Positions 23,606 through 34,082 are shown, counted from the first letter of the stretch. The stretch is 64,000 nucleotides of DNA from Ceratopteris richardii (GCA_020310875.1 CM035433.1:111365306-111429305); one strand, 5' to 3'. The notes: generated by a model not told the origin, from the letters alone. Made by a program: numbers and translations.

Positions 23606-24407
23606 TTAACTCTTCTTCTTCTTCATTCGTCAAAGCATGCCCAATGTATGTACATTTTTCTTCTTCTCCTTCTGTGGTGACTATGATTTTTTTGGTTTTC
23701 TCTCGATTATCATATACTTCTCCATCATCGGCTTTTCTTTTAGGCATTCGTACCATTAATCTTCTATCTTCTATTTCATATTTCTTGAAGTTCTCTGGAA
23801 CCTCAAACAAAGAGTCTTCTTCCTCTGACATGGTTTCGTTCTTCTTTCTTTTCTTACCTTCACTTTTGGCAGTCACTTGTGCGGTTAACCTCACATCATT
23901 CATAATTTCTTCGTGTCTCTGAGGGTGAGCTTCTACTTCGTAGAAATATTCCTCATCAGATGCAAACGGAGGGTCCATAATAATTGACTCTAGATCGAAG
24001 TCACTTGCATCCTCGAATGCATCAGTGCTAGGTTCACATTCTTCTATAATTGAACCACACATGATTGGCTCTATTGTGAAGACTGAGATGTCATAGCCAT
24101 TTGCATCACAGTGGGGTGTCCATTGTTCTTCATTGATGGCTACATCCATTGTTGCTAAAATTTCTGCCCAACCATGAGGCTCAAATTCCTCGTCAGGAAA
24201 TACTATAGGTGCATAAGCTGGGTCTTGAAGGGTTCCTGGATGTTGTTCTAAACCTAAGGTTCTTTCTTCTAACTGTTCTTCCTCTTGTTTGGCTACTTTA
24301 CACATCCATAGATGAGTATCCTCATGCAACCATGATGGTTCTGATTCCAATGAGTGTACTGATTCTGTTTCTCTTATGGATGGTATTCCATTATATTGGG
24401 GGTACAT
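23586..24407 (-). CDS. Gypsy-1 acidic linker between protease and RT
   Basis: 273 codons in a frame overlapping the RT segment. The chain is rich in Glu and Asp (for example EEEQLEERTLG, EEEDSLFEVPENFKKYEIED), with two Lys-rich patches. I recognise no catalytic domain. Gypsy-2 has the same linker inside a longer frame (about 40862-41640), with shared blocks such as DPAYAPIVF, EHW-type and SFDxxS-like acidic runs, DVAINEEQWTPH and FENFKKYEI-like motifs. It is therefore a lineage feature of unknown role. The small offset to RT is probably a frameshift. Confidence 0.75.
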   Translation of the reverse strand: MYPQYNGIPSIRETESVHSLESEPSWLHEDTHLWMCKVAKQEEEQLEERTLGLEQHPGTLQDPAYAPIVFPDEEFEPHGWAEILATMDVAINEEQWTPHCDANGYDISVFTIEPIMCGSIIEECEPSTDAFEDASDFDLESIIMDPPFASDEEYFYEVEAHPQRHEEIMNDVRLTAQVTAKSEGKKRKKNETMSEEEDSLFEVPENFKKYEIEDRRLMVRMPKRKADDGEVYDNREKTKKIIVTTEGEEEKCTYIGHALTNEEEEELIALLGE

Positions 24408-24472
24408 ATCGATGCGAATAGTCTTTAAGATTGACTTTAGTAGTCACTCCTAAATGTTGCAAGTACAAAGAA

Positions 24473-25024
24473 TTAGTTCCCCAATCTTGTACGATTTGCA
24501 ACTGATGCATGAATGGTCGTCCTAAAATATCTCATAAGCATGATTTTCCCAAAATCACAAATGGCAAAAGTATGCTCAAATTCCACACTACAAGTGGTGA
24601 GAGATATGCGTTTGAGTAAGCCTAATGGTTTCTCTATATGTCCGTCAGCCATTTGTAGCTTCATCTTTGTGGGTCTTAATGTTGGCTTACCCCAACGTTT
24701 CCATAAAGCGGTGGTAGCGATGGCTACTCCGGCTCCTAAATCTAAGATGGCTTTGGTGGTGTAGCCCTGATGGGTTATTGGAAGATAAGTGTTACCTTCC
24801 TCTCCCTCGCTTATGTCTCCAATTCTTTCCATGGGTATCTCTGGTACCTTCTTGTGTGATCCTATTTGTAAGGGAGCAATAGCAAGCTCAGAAGATTGAT
24901 TTGCTACATGCTTCCACAATTTTGGTTTAACCTTCAACAATTCCTCTAGAGTGAGGTGACATTGTACTTTAGTGTTCTTGATTGCTTCCCTGTTTCTAGG
25001 GATTATTGATTCTTCATTCCTCAC
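24473..25024 (-). CDS. Gypsy-1 retropepsin (usual position)
   Basis: Residues 86-160 give an aspartic protease of the Athila type: YTTKAILDLGAGVAIATTALW with the catalytic Asp in a DLG context, then LQMADGHIEKPLG and FAICDF. The expected ILGRPF motif at the end is disturbed by a small change near 24530. Upstream residues 20-45 (LTLEELLKVKPKLWKHV) are shared with Gypsy-2. It would process the Gag-Pol precursor in the virus-like particle. Confidence 0.85.
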   Translation of the reverse strand: MRNEESIIPRNREAIKNTKVQCHLTLEELLKVKPKLWKHVANQSSELAIAPLQIGSHKKVPEIPMERIGDISEGEEGNTYLPITHQGYTTKAILDLGAGVAIATTALWKRWGKPTLRPTKMKLQMADGHIEKPLGLLKRISLTTCSVEFEHTFAICDFGKIMLMRYFRTTIHASVANRTRLGN

Positions 25025-26400
25025 TAATATCGTGGGTGCTCTAATGCTAATAGACTTGGCTTCTCAAGGTCCTGTGAACTGAGGTAATTCTTGCAAAGAA
25101 TTGGATTCAAAACCTGTGTGTTCACTCAGTTGCTCTTCTTCTACATCATCATAGATAGAGGGGATATCTTGGGGAAATTGCTCTTGCAAGTCATCTATTT
25201 CTTGAATAGGAGGATGGGTCCTTGTTCTTTTCTCCACTTCTCTTCTTGGATTTACTTATGTATGGAAGACAGGTTGTCTTCAACCTCTATATCTGGTACT
25301 TGAGATAGGGATGGTGTATTCTTTTCTTGTGTCTCTGAGACAACAGGGTTCCTATGTTGATTCTTTTTCTCCTTATTATCGATCAAGTATTCTAGCCTCT
25401 CCAATAGTCCTTGAAAGTGTAATTCCGGTTTTGCCATGTTATTCCAATTAAGATAACGAGAGGCTTCGAACATAGTTTGTACTAGTTCTACCATCTTCAT
25501 ACAAAGTTTGGTTCTCTCAATTTCTAAATTTGCTCGAGGATAGTTCTTACTCATTTCAGCTATTTGGGGTCCTTCTTTTAATCTAGCCTGATATGCACGA
25601 AACATCATGTCTAGGTTTTCTAGTATGGATTCCGCTAAAACTTATCCTAATTTTTGAGCTAGGTTCTCTTGATTCAATTCTTGAGAAGTCAATTCTAGGA
25701 TTTTAGCTCTAGATTCCTTTAGACTTCCTTCCAACTCAATTATCTTTTTACTCCACTTTCTCTTAATTCTTTCTCTAGAATCTTTCCACGATTTTGTCTT
25801 TTACTGCTGCATTCTCCAAGTTTGCTCGTTCCGGCTATTTTCTCAGGATTAAGCTGTTGATTCTGTAAGAGAACCTGGGCTCTTGTTATCGCTTAGATAG
25901 GCACATATGTAGGGTTGGATCCATCTATGTTATGTACAATACCTATCACATTGATCGGTGTCACTTTTGAAGCATTAGCAGGGTTCTTGGGACAATCTTT
26001 TATGACATGCTCTTTACCACACTCGACACAAAAGCCTTGTATGTTATAGTATGGTGACTATCTTGCTATTGGAGGATGTGGACAATCCTTTATGAAATGA
26101 TCTGCTTGGCACCTAAAGCATGGTCCTCTAGGGCCTTGTGGTCTTTGTTGTCTTAGCTGGGGCCATGGATTAGGGTTTGTGTACATCACATTAGCGTAAT
26201 CGGGCTCCCAATTGGGTTCCAATGTTGGACTATCGTATTGATATGTTTCCACTCGTGACTCTATGTAATATGCGGGTGGACTATCTACATGAGTAGAGTC
26301 AAGACTGTTAGAATTCGGGTCACTTTCTATGATCAGGGGTGAAGAAGGCACTAAAGCCCTATTGAGATTCTCTTCTGTAGTAGCATATTTGATTGAGATG
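25025..26400 (-). pseudogene. Gypsy-1 gag C-terminal part with zinc knuckles
   Basis: Holds two short zinc knuckles: CFRCQADHFIKDCP at about 26085-26125 and CVECGKEHVIKDCP at about 25990-26030. Both have spacing CX2CX3HX4C, one residue shorter than the retroviral standard. The part 25608-25252 (MMFRAYQARLKEGPQ, LHFQGLLERLEYLID) is shared with Gypsy-2 and looks helical. Stops near 26055, 25880 and 25640 break the frame, which in Gypsy-2 is one long ORF. Confidence 0.82.
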
Positions 26401-26605
26401 ACTTAGCTGGTGGGGGTGGGTGCTGAGCTAAAACAGGTGGTGGTCTCTATTGAACCTGATAAGGATAGTTCTGAGGAGGCCTATAGTAATGGGGCTGAGC
26501 ATTGTATTGACCTTGATACCTACCTGGTTGTGGGTATGCTTGCGGGTAGTTTTGTCTTACTGCTTGTTTGTTATATGGGTAGTCCTGAGCCGTGTGATTC
26601 GTGTA

Positions 26606-28362
26606 TCATCTCTCAATTGTACAATATTGGCCACTAGGGTTGGCTTGTGGTTGTGTTGCATTGGGACACACATTTGCCATGTGATCACCACCATAGGTGT
26701 AACAACGCTTGTTTGTTGTTAACCTAGGCATCTGTTTACTAGAAACTCCTTGTTTCTTAGCCACTTTTTCTGCTAGGTCTTCTATCGAGCTAGACAATTT
26801 TGAGGATGCTAGAGATGAACAACCTGAGTCCTTATAGACCTTTGAGAGTTCCAACTCATCTCCAAGGTTGTCCTCAATGTCTATACAAATTCTTACACAT
26901 TGCTCTAATGTTTTGGGTTCCTTCAAGTACACATAGGAGCATAGTTTAGAGCTCAAGAGGCCGTCTAAAAACAACGACACTTGCTTGGCCTGTGAGGGTA
27001 ACTCTTGTATCGGGCATCTCTCCACATATTGTTTAAACCTCCCTCCAGCCAATCTGACTGTTTCTTGAGGGGTCCATTTGAAGCTATGAATCAACGAAGA
27101 TGTATTATGCCTGATTCCACTTTTAGAGAATTCCGTGATGAATGACTCCAAAAAGTGATGAATATATCTAAATTGCCTTTGTTGCAATGGTTGGAACCAA
27201 GTTAAAGTTGCATTCTTTAATGTTAGTCCAAATGCATTGTATTGCATGAACATGTCTTCTACTTGCTCTACTCGTAGCACTTGCTTAAACTCCGCAACAT
27301 GATCATAGGGATCTCCTATCCCATCGAAGTAATTTTTTATGGACTTTACTAACTGAGAGGGTCTTAGTATCCTGGGGTGTTCGTGTGGTCTAGGTAGAGG
27401 AAAATCATCTCTATCACCTGGTATTCTAGGTTCCCTTTGTCTCTCCACTCTATCGGTGTCCATGGTGGTTCTATCTCTCCCTATGGGATGAGTGAAACTT
27501 ACTTCCGATCTTTCTTTGTTCTTCTCTCTTTGATTGCCATGGGCTGAGGATGTTCCAGCACCCTGATGGCTCGTGTTTACATTTTTTCGAGATGGGGGGA
27601 AGACTAAATCGCCTCTCCATGTGTAGGTATTTCTTGCATGGTCTGGTACTACAAATACTCTTTTTGAAGTTTCATCCAGGTATACTACCTTTCCAGGTGT
27701 ATCTGGGTCCTTGAATTCGTAAATCATGATGGAGCCTACCTGACTAGGTTGTTCCATTCTATACCTCCAAAATGCTTCATCTGTTTCCTTATTCACAAAC
27801 AATTCTATGCTTCTATTGTCCTGAGGGATCCATTCTCAGATTAATACTTTTGTCAGTACAGATTTCCCTCTAGGTGTCCTAGGTTCTTCTCCTACTGGTT
27901 CTTTTCCTTGGGTTCTCGCTTTTGTCTCTGGTTGAATTACACCAAACTCATTGGTGTGATTTGGTTGAGTGTTTATGATGTACATTGTTCCTTCTTTGTC
28001 TATGTATGCGTCTCTCTCGAAATTCACCACTGGACGTTCCAATCCAATGGGTTGATCAGGATTATGCATTTGCACCACTTGTCTTTGCAAACCATCCTCA
28101 TAGATGCGAGCACCTAAGTGGTTGGTTCTAAGTGAGTTCTGTAGGGTCCTTCGGGTCTTTCCAAATATGTTATGTTTGACCCTCCTTCTGGTCTTTCCAT
28201 GCTAAAAGCCATTTCTGATTCACTCGTATCTGAGCTCAACTCATAAGGATAACTATTCAATTGTTGAGCCCACGAACGTGCAGTAGTTCCTACACTTGCT
28301 TCTGATGATCTAAGGCTTCATCGGTATGACTTACCTATATGCTTGCATGATCTAAGGTTCAT
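26606..28362 (-). pseudogene. Gypsy-1 gag, N-terminal part and capsid
   Basis: Likely start at ATG 28362 (MNLRS, conserved in Gypsy-2 at 45702). The N-terminal part is broken by stops. The 398-codon segment 27802-26606 contains the retrotransposon gag capsid: LVKSIKNYFDGIGDPYDHV, LTWFQPL, FITEFSKSGIRHNTSSLIHSF, then a knuckle-like CYTYGGDHMANVCP whose second Cys is Tyr. Gypsy-2 keeps CYTCGGDH at that place. This is the structural shell protein of the particle. Confidence 0.88.
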
Positions 28363-29237
28363 GAATTTACGTTCTGGCACTCTCTGATCGTCAATGTTTC
28401 TTTGTTCTTTATTGTTTGTTTCTTTTTGAATTCCTTGATATTCTTTTTGTGTCTCACTATATGCATCAGGAATCGACTTTTCATTGTACTTTTGAGTTCT
28501 CGTTCCGTCAGACTTTAATTTTTTCCTTTAGGTTTTCCATATCACACACTTTTACTTTAGTCTTGGACTTGAAAAATTAAGTCTCTTGAACTTGAAGTGT
28601 TCCTATCATCTTTAATCCACAATGCTACCATTTAGCCTAAGCTAATAATTGACTGAGGGGGTTGAGTATTCTTCCAACCTCAAGTCAGCTACTTTGAGTG
28701 CTCTGATGCACAAGAAGTTGCACTTCCCAAGCCCTACATTCTTCACTGCCTTGCTTTGATTGCCCTTGATAGCCATTGCTAGACCTATAAAAATCCAATG
28801 TTTAGACCACTTCTTAAATGGAAGCTCAAGCACTTTGATTTATATTCTTTTTAAGTCCTTTTTTTCCTTTGCCCAAAATTTTGGTGCCCCTTGGCTTTTC
28901 TAGTCCCACAAATGGTCAACCTCAAATTATCCTCTCTAAAAAACAACATCTTCTATTTGAAAAAAAAATTGTTGAGGTCACGTAGTACTCGTAAAGATCT
29001 TTCTAATGAGCTATAGATCTCAAAAAACGGACTTCGAATGAAAAAGATATGAGCGTTCAGGCCCTCGGGGGCTGAAAACTCGCAATTAGGTTTTTCTCCA
29101 CTTATGAGCTAAGGGGTCTCCTATGAGCTCAATGATCCAAAAATTTGCTTAAAATAGCCCCAAATTTGCCCAAAAAATCAAACCCTAATTTTTGCGTTTG
29201 GGGTGGACAATCGCGATGGTCTGGGACAATCGTGATG
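28363..29237 (-). other. Gypsy-1 leader (truncated)
   Basis: AT-rich untranslated leader between the lost 5' LTR and gag. Its right end (29205-29237) carries two copies of an ACAATCGYGATGG-like motif related to the palindromic CGATCGCGATCG repeats in the Gypsy-2 leader. It ends abruptly at Copia-B protease sequence. Confidence 0.65.
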
Positions 29238-30282
29238 GCTGGTAAGAGTCACCGAGTCTCATAGTACCAAGAGACTTTGTTGCATAATTAGAGATCCGTT
29301 CTTTGTGTTGTGTCACATGGAAAGAAGCACCAGAATTTAGCAGCACATGTGGGAAAGAGAATCAGCAATAAGAGCCTCAGTTGGCACAATACTATCACGT
29401 GTCAACACATCAGCATCATCAAAAATAGCTTTGATATCTTCAATATTCACAGTCAAAGTACATGGTGCAGGTAACTATTTGACATGCCCATCAACATTCT
29501 GTCCTTTACCTTGAGCATTCTTTAATGCATAACAGTCTTTCTACATATGTCCTTTCTTATGAAAATAATGGCATTCGATATCCCTCTTCCTTGATTTACT
29601 TATACTCTTATTCTTTTGACCATTCTTTTCCTTGTTCTTGCTCCTGCCACGTTGTTGATTCTTTCCTTGGTAAGAATCAGGAACATTATATGCACATATG
29701 TCATCATAGACGTGCTATTGCTGATAGTTGTGCAAAACATATCCCATGATGATGGCAGGTTGCATAATAGCAATACTGCTTCATTTCATTATCCGTATCC
29801 ATTTTCTTAACCTTTAATTGGGAGAATATAGCATCAAACGCATTTAGATGAGCAACAACACTATCTATGTCCTTCATGCAAAGGTCATATAATTTTCTTA
29901 TCACATACACTCTATTTGATGTAGTCTCTTTTTCATATGTATTGCATAACTTCTTCTAGAGCTCCTCTGCACTTTCACAGTCTAATACTGTAAAGTAAAC
30001 ATTATCTGCCAGGTGCAAGCAAATGGTAGACCTGGCCATTTCATGTAACTCATCCCAATCATCTTCATCCATGTCAGCAAGCTTCTTTGAAATCCCATTT
30101 ACTAGCTTCCATTGCCTCCTTTGAATCAGCACATCCTTAATCTAATTCTTCCATAGAGCAAAGTTTGTGCCATCAAATATTTGGATCTCAAAATGGTCTT
30201 TGCCCTGCAAGTTATAGCTCCTTCTTGGAACATTGGCACTAGACCCTGATCCACCAAATGTGCATGAGACCTCTAATGCCAT
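29238..30282 (-). pseudogene. Copia-B gag and protease start
   Basis: On the minus strand ATG at 30282 starts MALEVSCTFGGSGSS. The capsid follows (NLQGKDHFEIQIFDGTNFALW; broken by stops near 30148 and 29955), with YDLCMKDIDSVVAHLNAFDAIFSQL. A damaged zinc-knuckle region lies near 29540. A protease start LNSGASFHVTQH lies at about 29310, where the catalytic Asp reads Asn. The coding sequence is cut at about 29237 by Gypsy-1. Roughly 20-25 codons expected before the continuation at 10281 are missing. Confidence 0.82.
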
Positions 30283-30691
30283 GATGGTAGAGAAATGAAT
30301 AGAATGATTATGGAGCTAGAAGAGTCCAAAAACCAAAGAATAAGTGTATCAAGACGTTAATCAACCACTGTATAGTTAACTAAACCAAAAATCTAGAAAA
30401 ATTTTGCGAGAGTATCCTCTGCCAAATGAGCATATGATGAGTGTCAAAATATCATAAAACTACAAGTACTGACATGTTTACCTCCATAGTGAATCACTGA
30501 CTCCACTGCATATAATCAGTTACCCAGTAGAAGCCAACTAGGCTTATCGAACACCTATGAACAACTATCATATATCTCCTATGGCAAGGCTTAGTAAGTC
30601 TTCCACTTGCATCACCGAAGAGACTGAGACATCTAGGTGTCTCCCAGTTACAAAAATCTCACCCCTCTTTATCAAACATAAAAGGCTTTAT

Positions 30692-30723
30692 GCAAAAATG
30701 TAATCGCTAGATTACATTTTTGC
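30692..30723. repeat. Perfect hairpin in Copia-B leader
   Basis: 14-base arms (GCAAAAATGTAATC and its exact complement) around a GCTA loop. Copia-B2 has the left arm's counterpart but then about 55 unrelated bases in place of the right arm. Confidence 0.95.
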
Positions 30724-31144
30724 TCAATATATGTAGTAAAATGACACTAAAAAGATGAATGCACAACCCAAAAAACTATCCAACAACACCTGCAAGTGTC
30801 TGTCAACTCTGATGTTTTATGCTCAAAAAACCTGCGTAAATTTGCAGCAGCTGCTCACCCTCAAAACTAAAAACCTTTCGAGAAACTTGTAGTTTTATGA
30901 GTGTGGCTGAAAACATAGCCCCAAAGGTTGATATTTATTATTGAAGAAGTACAAAGAATACTCTTCTTGATTTTCTTGCACCTATGTGAAGAGAACTATG
31001 TGCAAAAGTACTCCAAAATGGATCCAAAAGACACCCCAAAAATGCTTCAGAAACACGCTTTGCAAGCAAAGAATGAAGTTTTGAGGGACCAAAACATGTT
31101 CAAGGTAATGTCAACCTTAGTCTTTCCCTTCTTCAGACACCACA

Positions 31145-31253
31145 AGAGTGTAGCTTAGGGGCAAGAGATTGCCATGGTTAAGCAAGCTCCGAGGGGAACA
31201 GTGCTGGGATGGGTGACCTCCCGAGAAGTAATGGGAACCTCTATCTTCCTTGA
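31145..31253 (+). repeat. 5S rRNA-derived Pol III-type module (SINE-like head) in Copia-B leader
   Basis: On the plus strand a tRNA A-box-like stretch TAGCTTAGGGGCAAGAG (31151-31167) is followed by GGTTAAGCAAGCTCC (31176-31190). The 5S C-box-like GGGATGGGTGACCTCCCGAG then lies at 31206-31225. Order and spacing match the 3' half of plant 5S rRNA (GTTAAGC...GGATGGGTGACCTCC). The 5' half of 5S rRNA is absent, so it is not a 5S gene. It lies antisense to Copia-B and is followed by a GCCTTAG-rich tail. Confidence 0.85.
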
Positions 31254-31309
31254 TCGTTGAGGTCCTCGCACGCGTGTAGCCAACGGCGCCAATGGTGACT
31301 TCGGTGACT

Positions 31310-31445
31310 TGGATGACAAGGTATGCCAAGGTCTATGCCTTGGTTTCTGCCTTAGTCGTAAGCCTTGGAGAAAGCCGAGTAGGGGGGGTGACTTCGTTGA
31401 CTCGGATGACAAGGTATGCCAAGGTCTATGCCTTGGATGCAACCT
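31310..31445 (+). repeat. Tandem duplication of the GCCTTGG-rich tail
   Basis: Two copies of an approximately 82-bp unit containing GATGACAAGGTATGCC, CTATGCCTTGG and GCCTTAGTCGTAAGCC-like parts, directly between the 5S-like head and the primer site. The second copy is more diverged. Confidence 0.75.
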
Positions 31446-31480
31446 TAATTGTAAACCTTGAAGAAAGATTTTGCATCAAA

Positions 31481-31495
31481 CTACTCTGATACTAG
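31481..31495 (-). other. Primer binding site of Copia-B
   Basis: On the minus strand TAGTATCAGAGTAG follows the LTR end after one base. It is a mutated initiator-Met tRNA site; Copia-B2 keeps TGGTATCAGAGCAG. Confidence 0.85.
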
Positions 31496-31794
31496 TGAAG
31501 TGATTCGATAGTGATGCACCGCTCTGTGCTCTCCTTCTCAAGAGCTACACGATGATATCCTCGGAGTAGAAAATTGAGCTCTTAGGTCTGCACATGGTAC
31601 TTCCCACTGAGTCTGCAGAATATGCAGGAAAAACACAGTACACAAGGAGCACAAAGATAGACTTCTTAGGTTTTACAAATGCAGTCGAACTTACACTCTA
31701 TGGCTGACCAGGCCACTATATGTTTTATTAAAGAACATATACAAAGAAGTGTCCGGTGGCCATTTGGCCTTTCACATGGACACTAATGGTAACA
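31496..31794 (-). mobile_element. 5' LTR of Copia-B
   Basis: 299 bp with TG...CA ends, matching 6984-7282 at about nine of ten positions. It is followed by the target duplication TTTGA (31795-31799) and the resumed Copia-A integrase frame. Confidence 0.93.
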
Positions 31795-31845
31795 TTTGAA
31801 TCGAAGCTACACCAAGGCACTTGATGGAAAAGACTCTAGAAAAAG

Positions 31846-31913
31846 CCTACACTTGTAAAAATCCTACACTTGTAAAAATCCTACACTTGTAAAAATCCTA
31901 CACTTGTAAAAAG
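31846..31913. repeat. 17-bp tandem repeat, four units, in Copia-A integrase
   Basis: Four exact units CCTACACTTGTAAAAAT, beginning at 31846, 31863, 31880 and 31897; the last base of the final unit differs. Seventeen is not a multiple of three, so the expansion shifts the frame. Confidence 0.97.
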
Positions 31914-33054
31914 CCTTCTATTTCCCATTTCAAAGTATGTGGAAGTGAATGTTATGTACATCTATGTTCCTAGGGTACAATAAAGATAAGAAGGCTTATA
32001 AGCTTTATGAGCCTGAGGCTAAGAAGATCATGGAAAGTCGCAATGTGGTGTTTAAGGAGGAGCAACCACATGCAATGGAAAAGGAAAAGAGAGCTTCCAC
32101 TTTATCATCATGCAAATGGGCAATCCACTATGAGCCTGGCCCAAGAACTATCCCTTCTACACAAGATAAGAAAGCATCATCTTCAAATGATGAGTCTAAA
32201 AATCACCAACCTGTAATCACCCAAGTGCAAAAGCCATTGCCATATTGGGTGAGTCAGCTCTATGATTCTATAGACCCCATCCCACAGTCACTAGAACAAG
32301 TTGCAGATGGACCAAGAAGATCATAGAGAATAGAGGAGCAGAGACAGGCAAGCACATTGTAAACACATCCCTGATGGCTGATCTCATTCACGGACAAGCA
32401 AAGGAACCGACCAATGTGGAAGAGGCACTCCACGATCCGAATTGGAGAGCTTCCATGCAAACATAATACAACAATATCATGAAGAATGGAACTTGGGAGC
32501 TAGTGGAGCGACCCCCTAAGCATAAATTCATTGACACCAAGTGGGTCTGGAAGCTAAAGTACAAAGTCCATGGTACTCTAGAAAAATACAAAGCAATACT
32601 TTTTGTGGCTACACACAAGCATTGGTGAGTCTATCATATAGATGTCAAATCAGTGTTCCTGAATGGAGACCTCAAGGAGGAGGTATATGTGTCTTATCCA
32701 CCAGGGTTTGAGGATCCCTATTTGGAGAACAAGCTATGTAAGTTGAAGAAGGCATTATATGGGATGAAACAAGACCCTAGAGCATGGTACCAATGAATAG
32801 ATAAGTATCTCTTGGATCTAGGTTTCAAAAGATATGCTTTTGATGCAAACTTGTATGTTCTAAAGAGAGGAGGGAAGACAATTGTGCTTGTACTCTATGT
32901 GGATGACCTTGTGATTACATGAAATGATGATCCCGTTCTTCAGAATTTGAATGACAAACTTGGGCTTAATGCATTATTGCTTAGGCCTTGAAGTCTGGTA
33001 GGAACCGGGGAAGATTTTCATCTCTCAACAAAAGTATGCAAGATAGATAGTGAA

Positions 33055-33546
33055 GGCATTCAACATGGAGGATTGCAAGAAGATTTCTACAACGATAGAG
33101 GTCAACACAATATTATCTATTGAAGATACTTCACCTCCAGTGGATATTGGAAGATATAGGAAATTAGTTGGAAGTATCATCTACTTAAGAAATAATAGAC
33201 TATCTCTTATGTTGTTGGAGTAGTAAGAAGATTCTCTAATAAGCCCTACCAAACTCATTGGAAGGCAAGCATGCGGATACTCAAATATGTGAAAGGAGAA
33301 GGCATTCAACATGGAGGATTGCAAGGAGATTTTTACACCTATGGAGGTCAACATAATATTATCCATTGAAGATACTTCACCTCTAGTGGATATTGGAAGA
33401 TACAGGAAATTATTTGGAAGTCTCATCTACTTAAGCAATAAGAGACCATATATATCTTACGTTGTTGGAGCAGTAAGCAGGTTCTCTAATAAGACTTGCC
33501 AAAATCATTGGAAGGCAAGCATGCAGATACTCATATATGTGAAAGG
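33055..33546 (+). repeat. 246-bp tandem duplication in Copia-A RT
   Basis: GGCATTCAACATGGAGG occurs at 33055 and again at 33301, and the following about 245 bases match with roughly 10% differences. The unit codes for the RT thumb (FNMEDCKK to ILKYVKG). Confidence 0.93.
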
Positions 33547-34069
33547 AACAAGTAATTATGGCTTTCTTTATGAAGAAGGATGGTCTCTAGTTGGATACTG
33601 TGACTCAAATTGGGTAGGAGATACTGATTCCAAAAAATCAATTTCTAGATATTGTTTTTCTTTGGGATTAGGAATTTTCTCTTGGATCAATAAGGAGAAA
33701 CCGACTATAGCAGTATCTTCTACTGAAGTTGAGTACAAAGCTACATGTGTTGCAACATGTGAACAATATGGTTGAGGAGGATCCTATAGCACATAGGAAT
33801 ACAAGGACAGGAGGCTATAGAGTTGAAGTGTGACAACCAAAGTTGCATGGCCATTGCCAAGAATCTTTTTTTCCATGCATGTACCAAGCACATAGAAATT
33901 CAGTATCACTATGTGTATGAGTTGATTGAGGGTGGGGTCATGGAGAAAATCTATTGTCCAACTAAAGAAAATGGAGCAGACACCTTCACCAAGACTCTTA
34001 GGAGAGAAACTTCTTCGACACTTTCCAAAGCTTGGGATAGACCAAGAAGGTAGTTCACCGCTGAGTGGA

Positions 34070-34082
34070 CATTGAGGAGGGG
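34070..34082 (+). other. Polypurine tract of Copia-A
   Basis: ATTGAGGAGGGG directly before the LTR start TGTTAGATATGC. Confidence 0.85.

Larger units (their letters stand above)
10282..29237 (-). mobile_element. Gypsy-1, Athila/Tat-like gypsy element (5' truncated), with Copia-C inside its 3' LTR
   Basis: Minus-strand order is leader, gag, protease, acidic linker, RT, degenerate RNase H, two H2C2 modules, integrase core, integrase C-terminal region, second protease-like domain, about 2.5 kb without coding, polypurine tract, 3' LTR. No 5' LTR is present: the leader stops at about 29237, where Copia-B protease sequence resumes. A deletion has therefore removed the 5' LTR and some Copia-B codons. 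Gag, PR and RT resemble Gypsy-2. Confidence 0.85.
30283..31480 (-). other. Copia-B leader between primer site and gag
   Basis: About 1.2 kb, unusually long for a copia leader. It contains a perfect hairpin (30692-30723), an antisense 5S-rRNA-like segment (31150-31250) and a near-duplicate GCCTTGG-rich repeat (31310-31440). It is collinear with the Copia-B2 leader at 48484-49633, so it is part of the element and not a late insertion. Confidence 0.8.
6984..31794 (-). mobile_element. Copia-B, full-span element with Gypsy-1 nested inside
   Basis: Bounded by two 299-bp LTRs (6984-7282 and 31496-31794) with TG...CA ends. It is flanked by CTTGA on the left and TTTGA on the right, a 5-bp target duplication with one mismatch. 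The Copia-A integrase frame continues across the two flanks. Its own order on the minus strand is 5' LTR, primer site, long leader, gag, protease, [Gypsy-1], pre-integrase, integrase, RT, RNase H, 3' LTR. The LTRs differ at roughly one base in ten, so it is clearly older than Copia-C. Confidence 0.92.
31795..34066 (+). pseudogene. Copia-A integrase end, reverse transcriptase and RNase H
   Basis: Begins with the continuation of the integrase (NRSYTKALDGKTLEKAY) and then HFKV and YVH-like blocks disturbed by a 17-bp tandem repeat. [64 protein letters not shown] and an intact YVDDLVIT near 32900. A 246-bp tandem duplication follows at 33055-33546. RNase H (33311-33775 and on) has YCDSNWVGDTDSKKS, VSSTEVEYKA and KHIEIQYHY. 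Many stops and frame changes show a long-dead copy. Confidence 0.9.

Noticed and set aside
31145..31253. Functional 5S rRNA gene
   Set aside because: Only the 3' half of 5S is recognisable and the 5' half is missing; the same segment is fixed within two copies of one retroelement.
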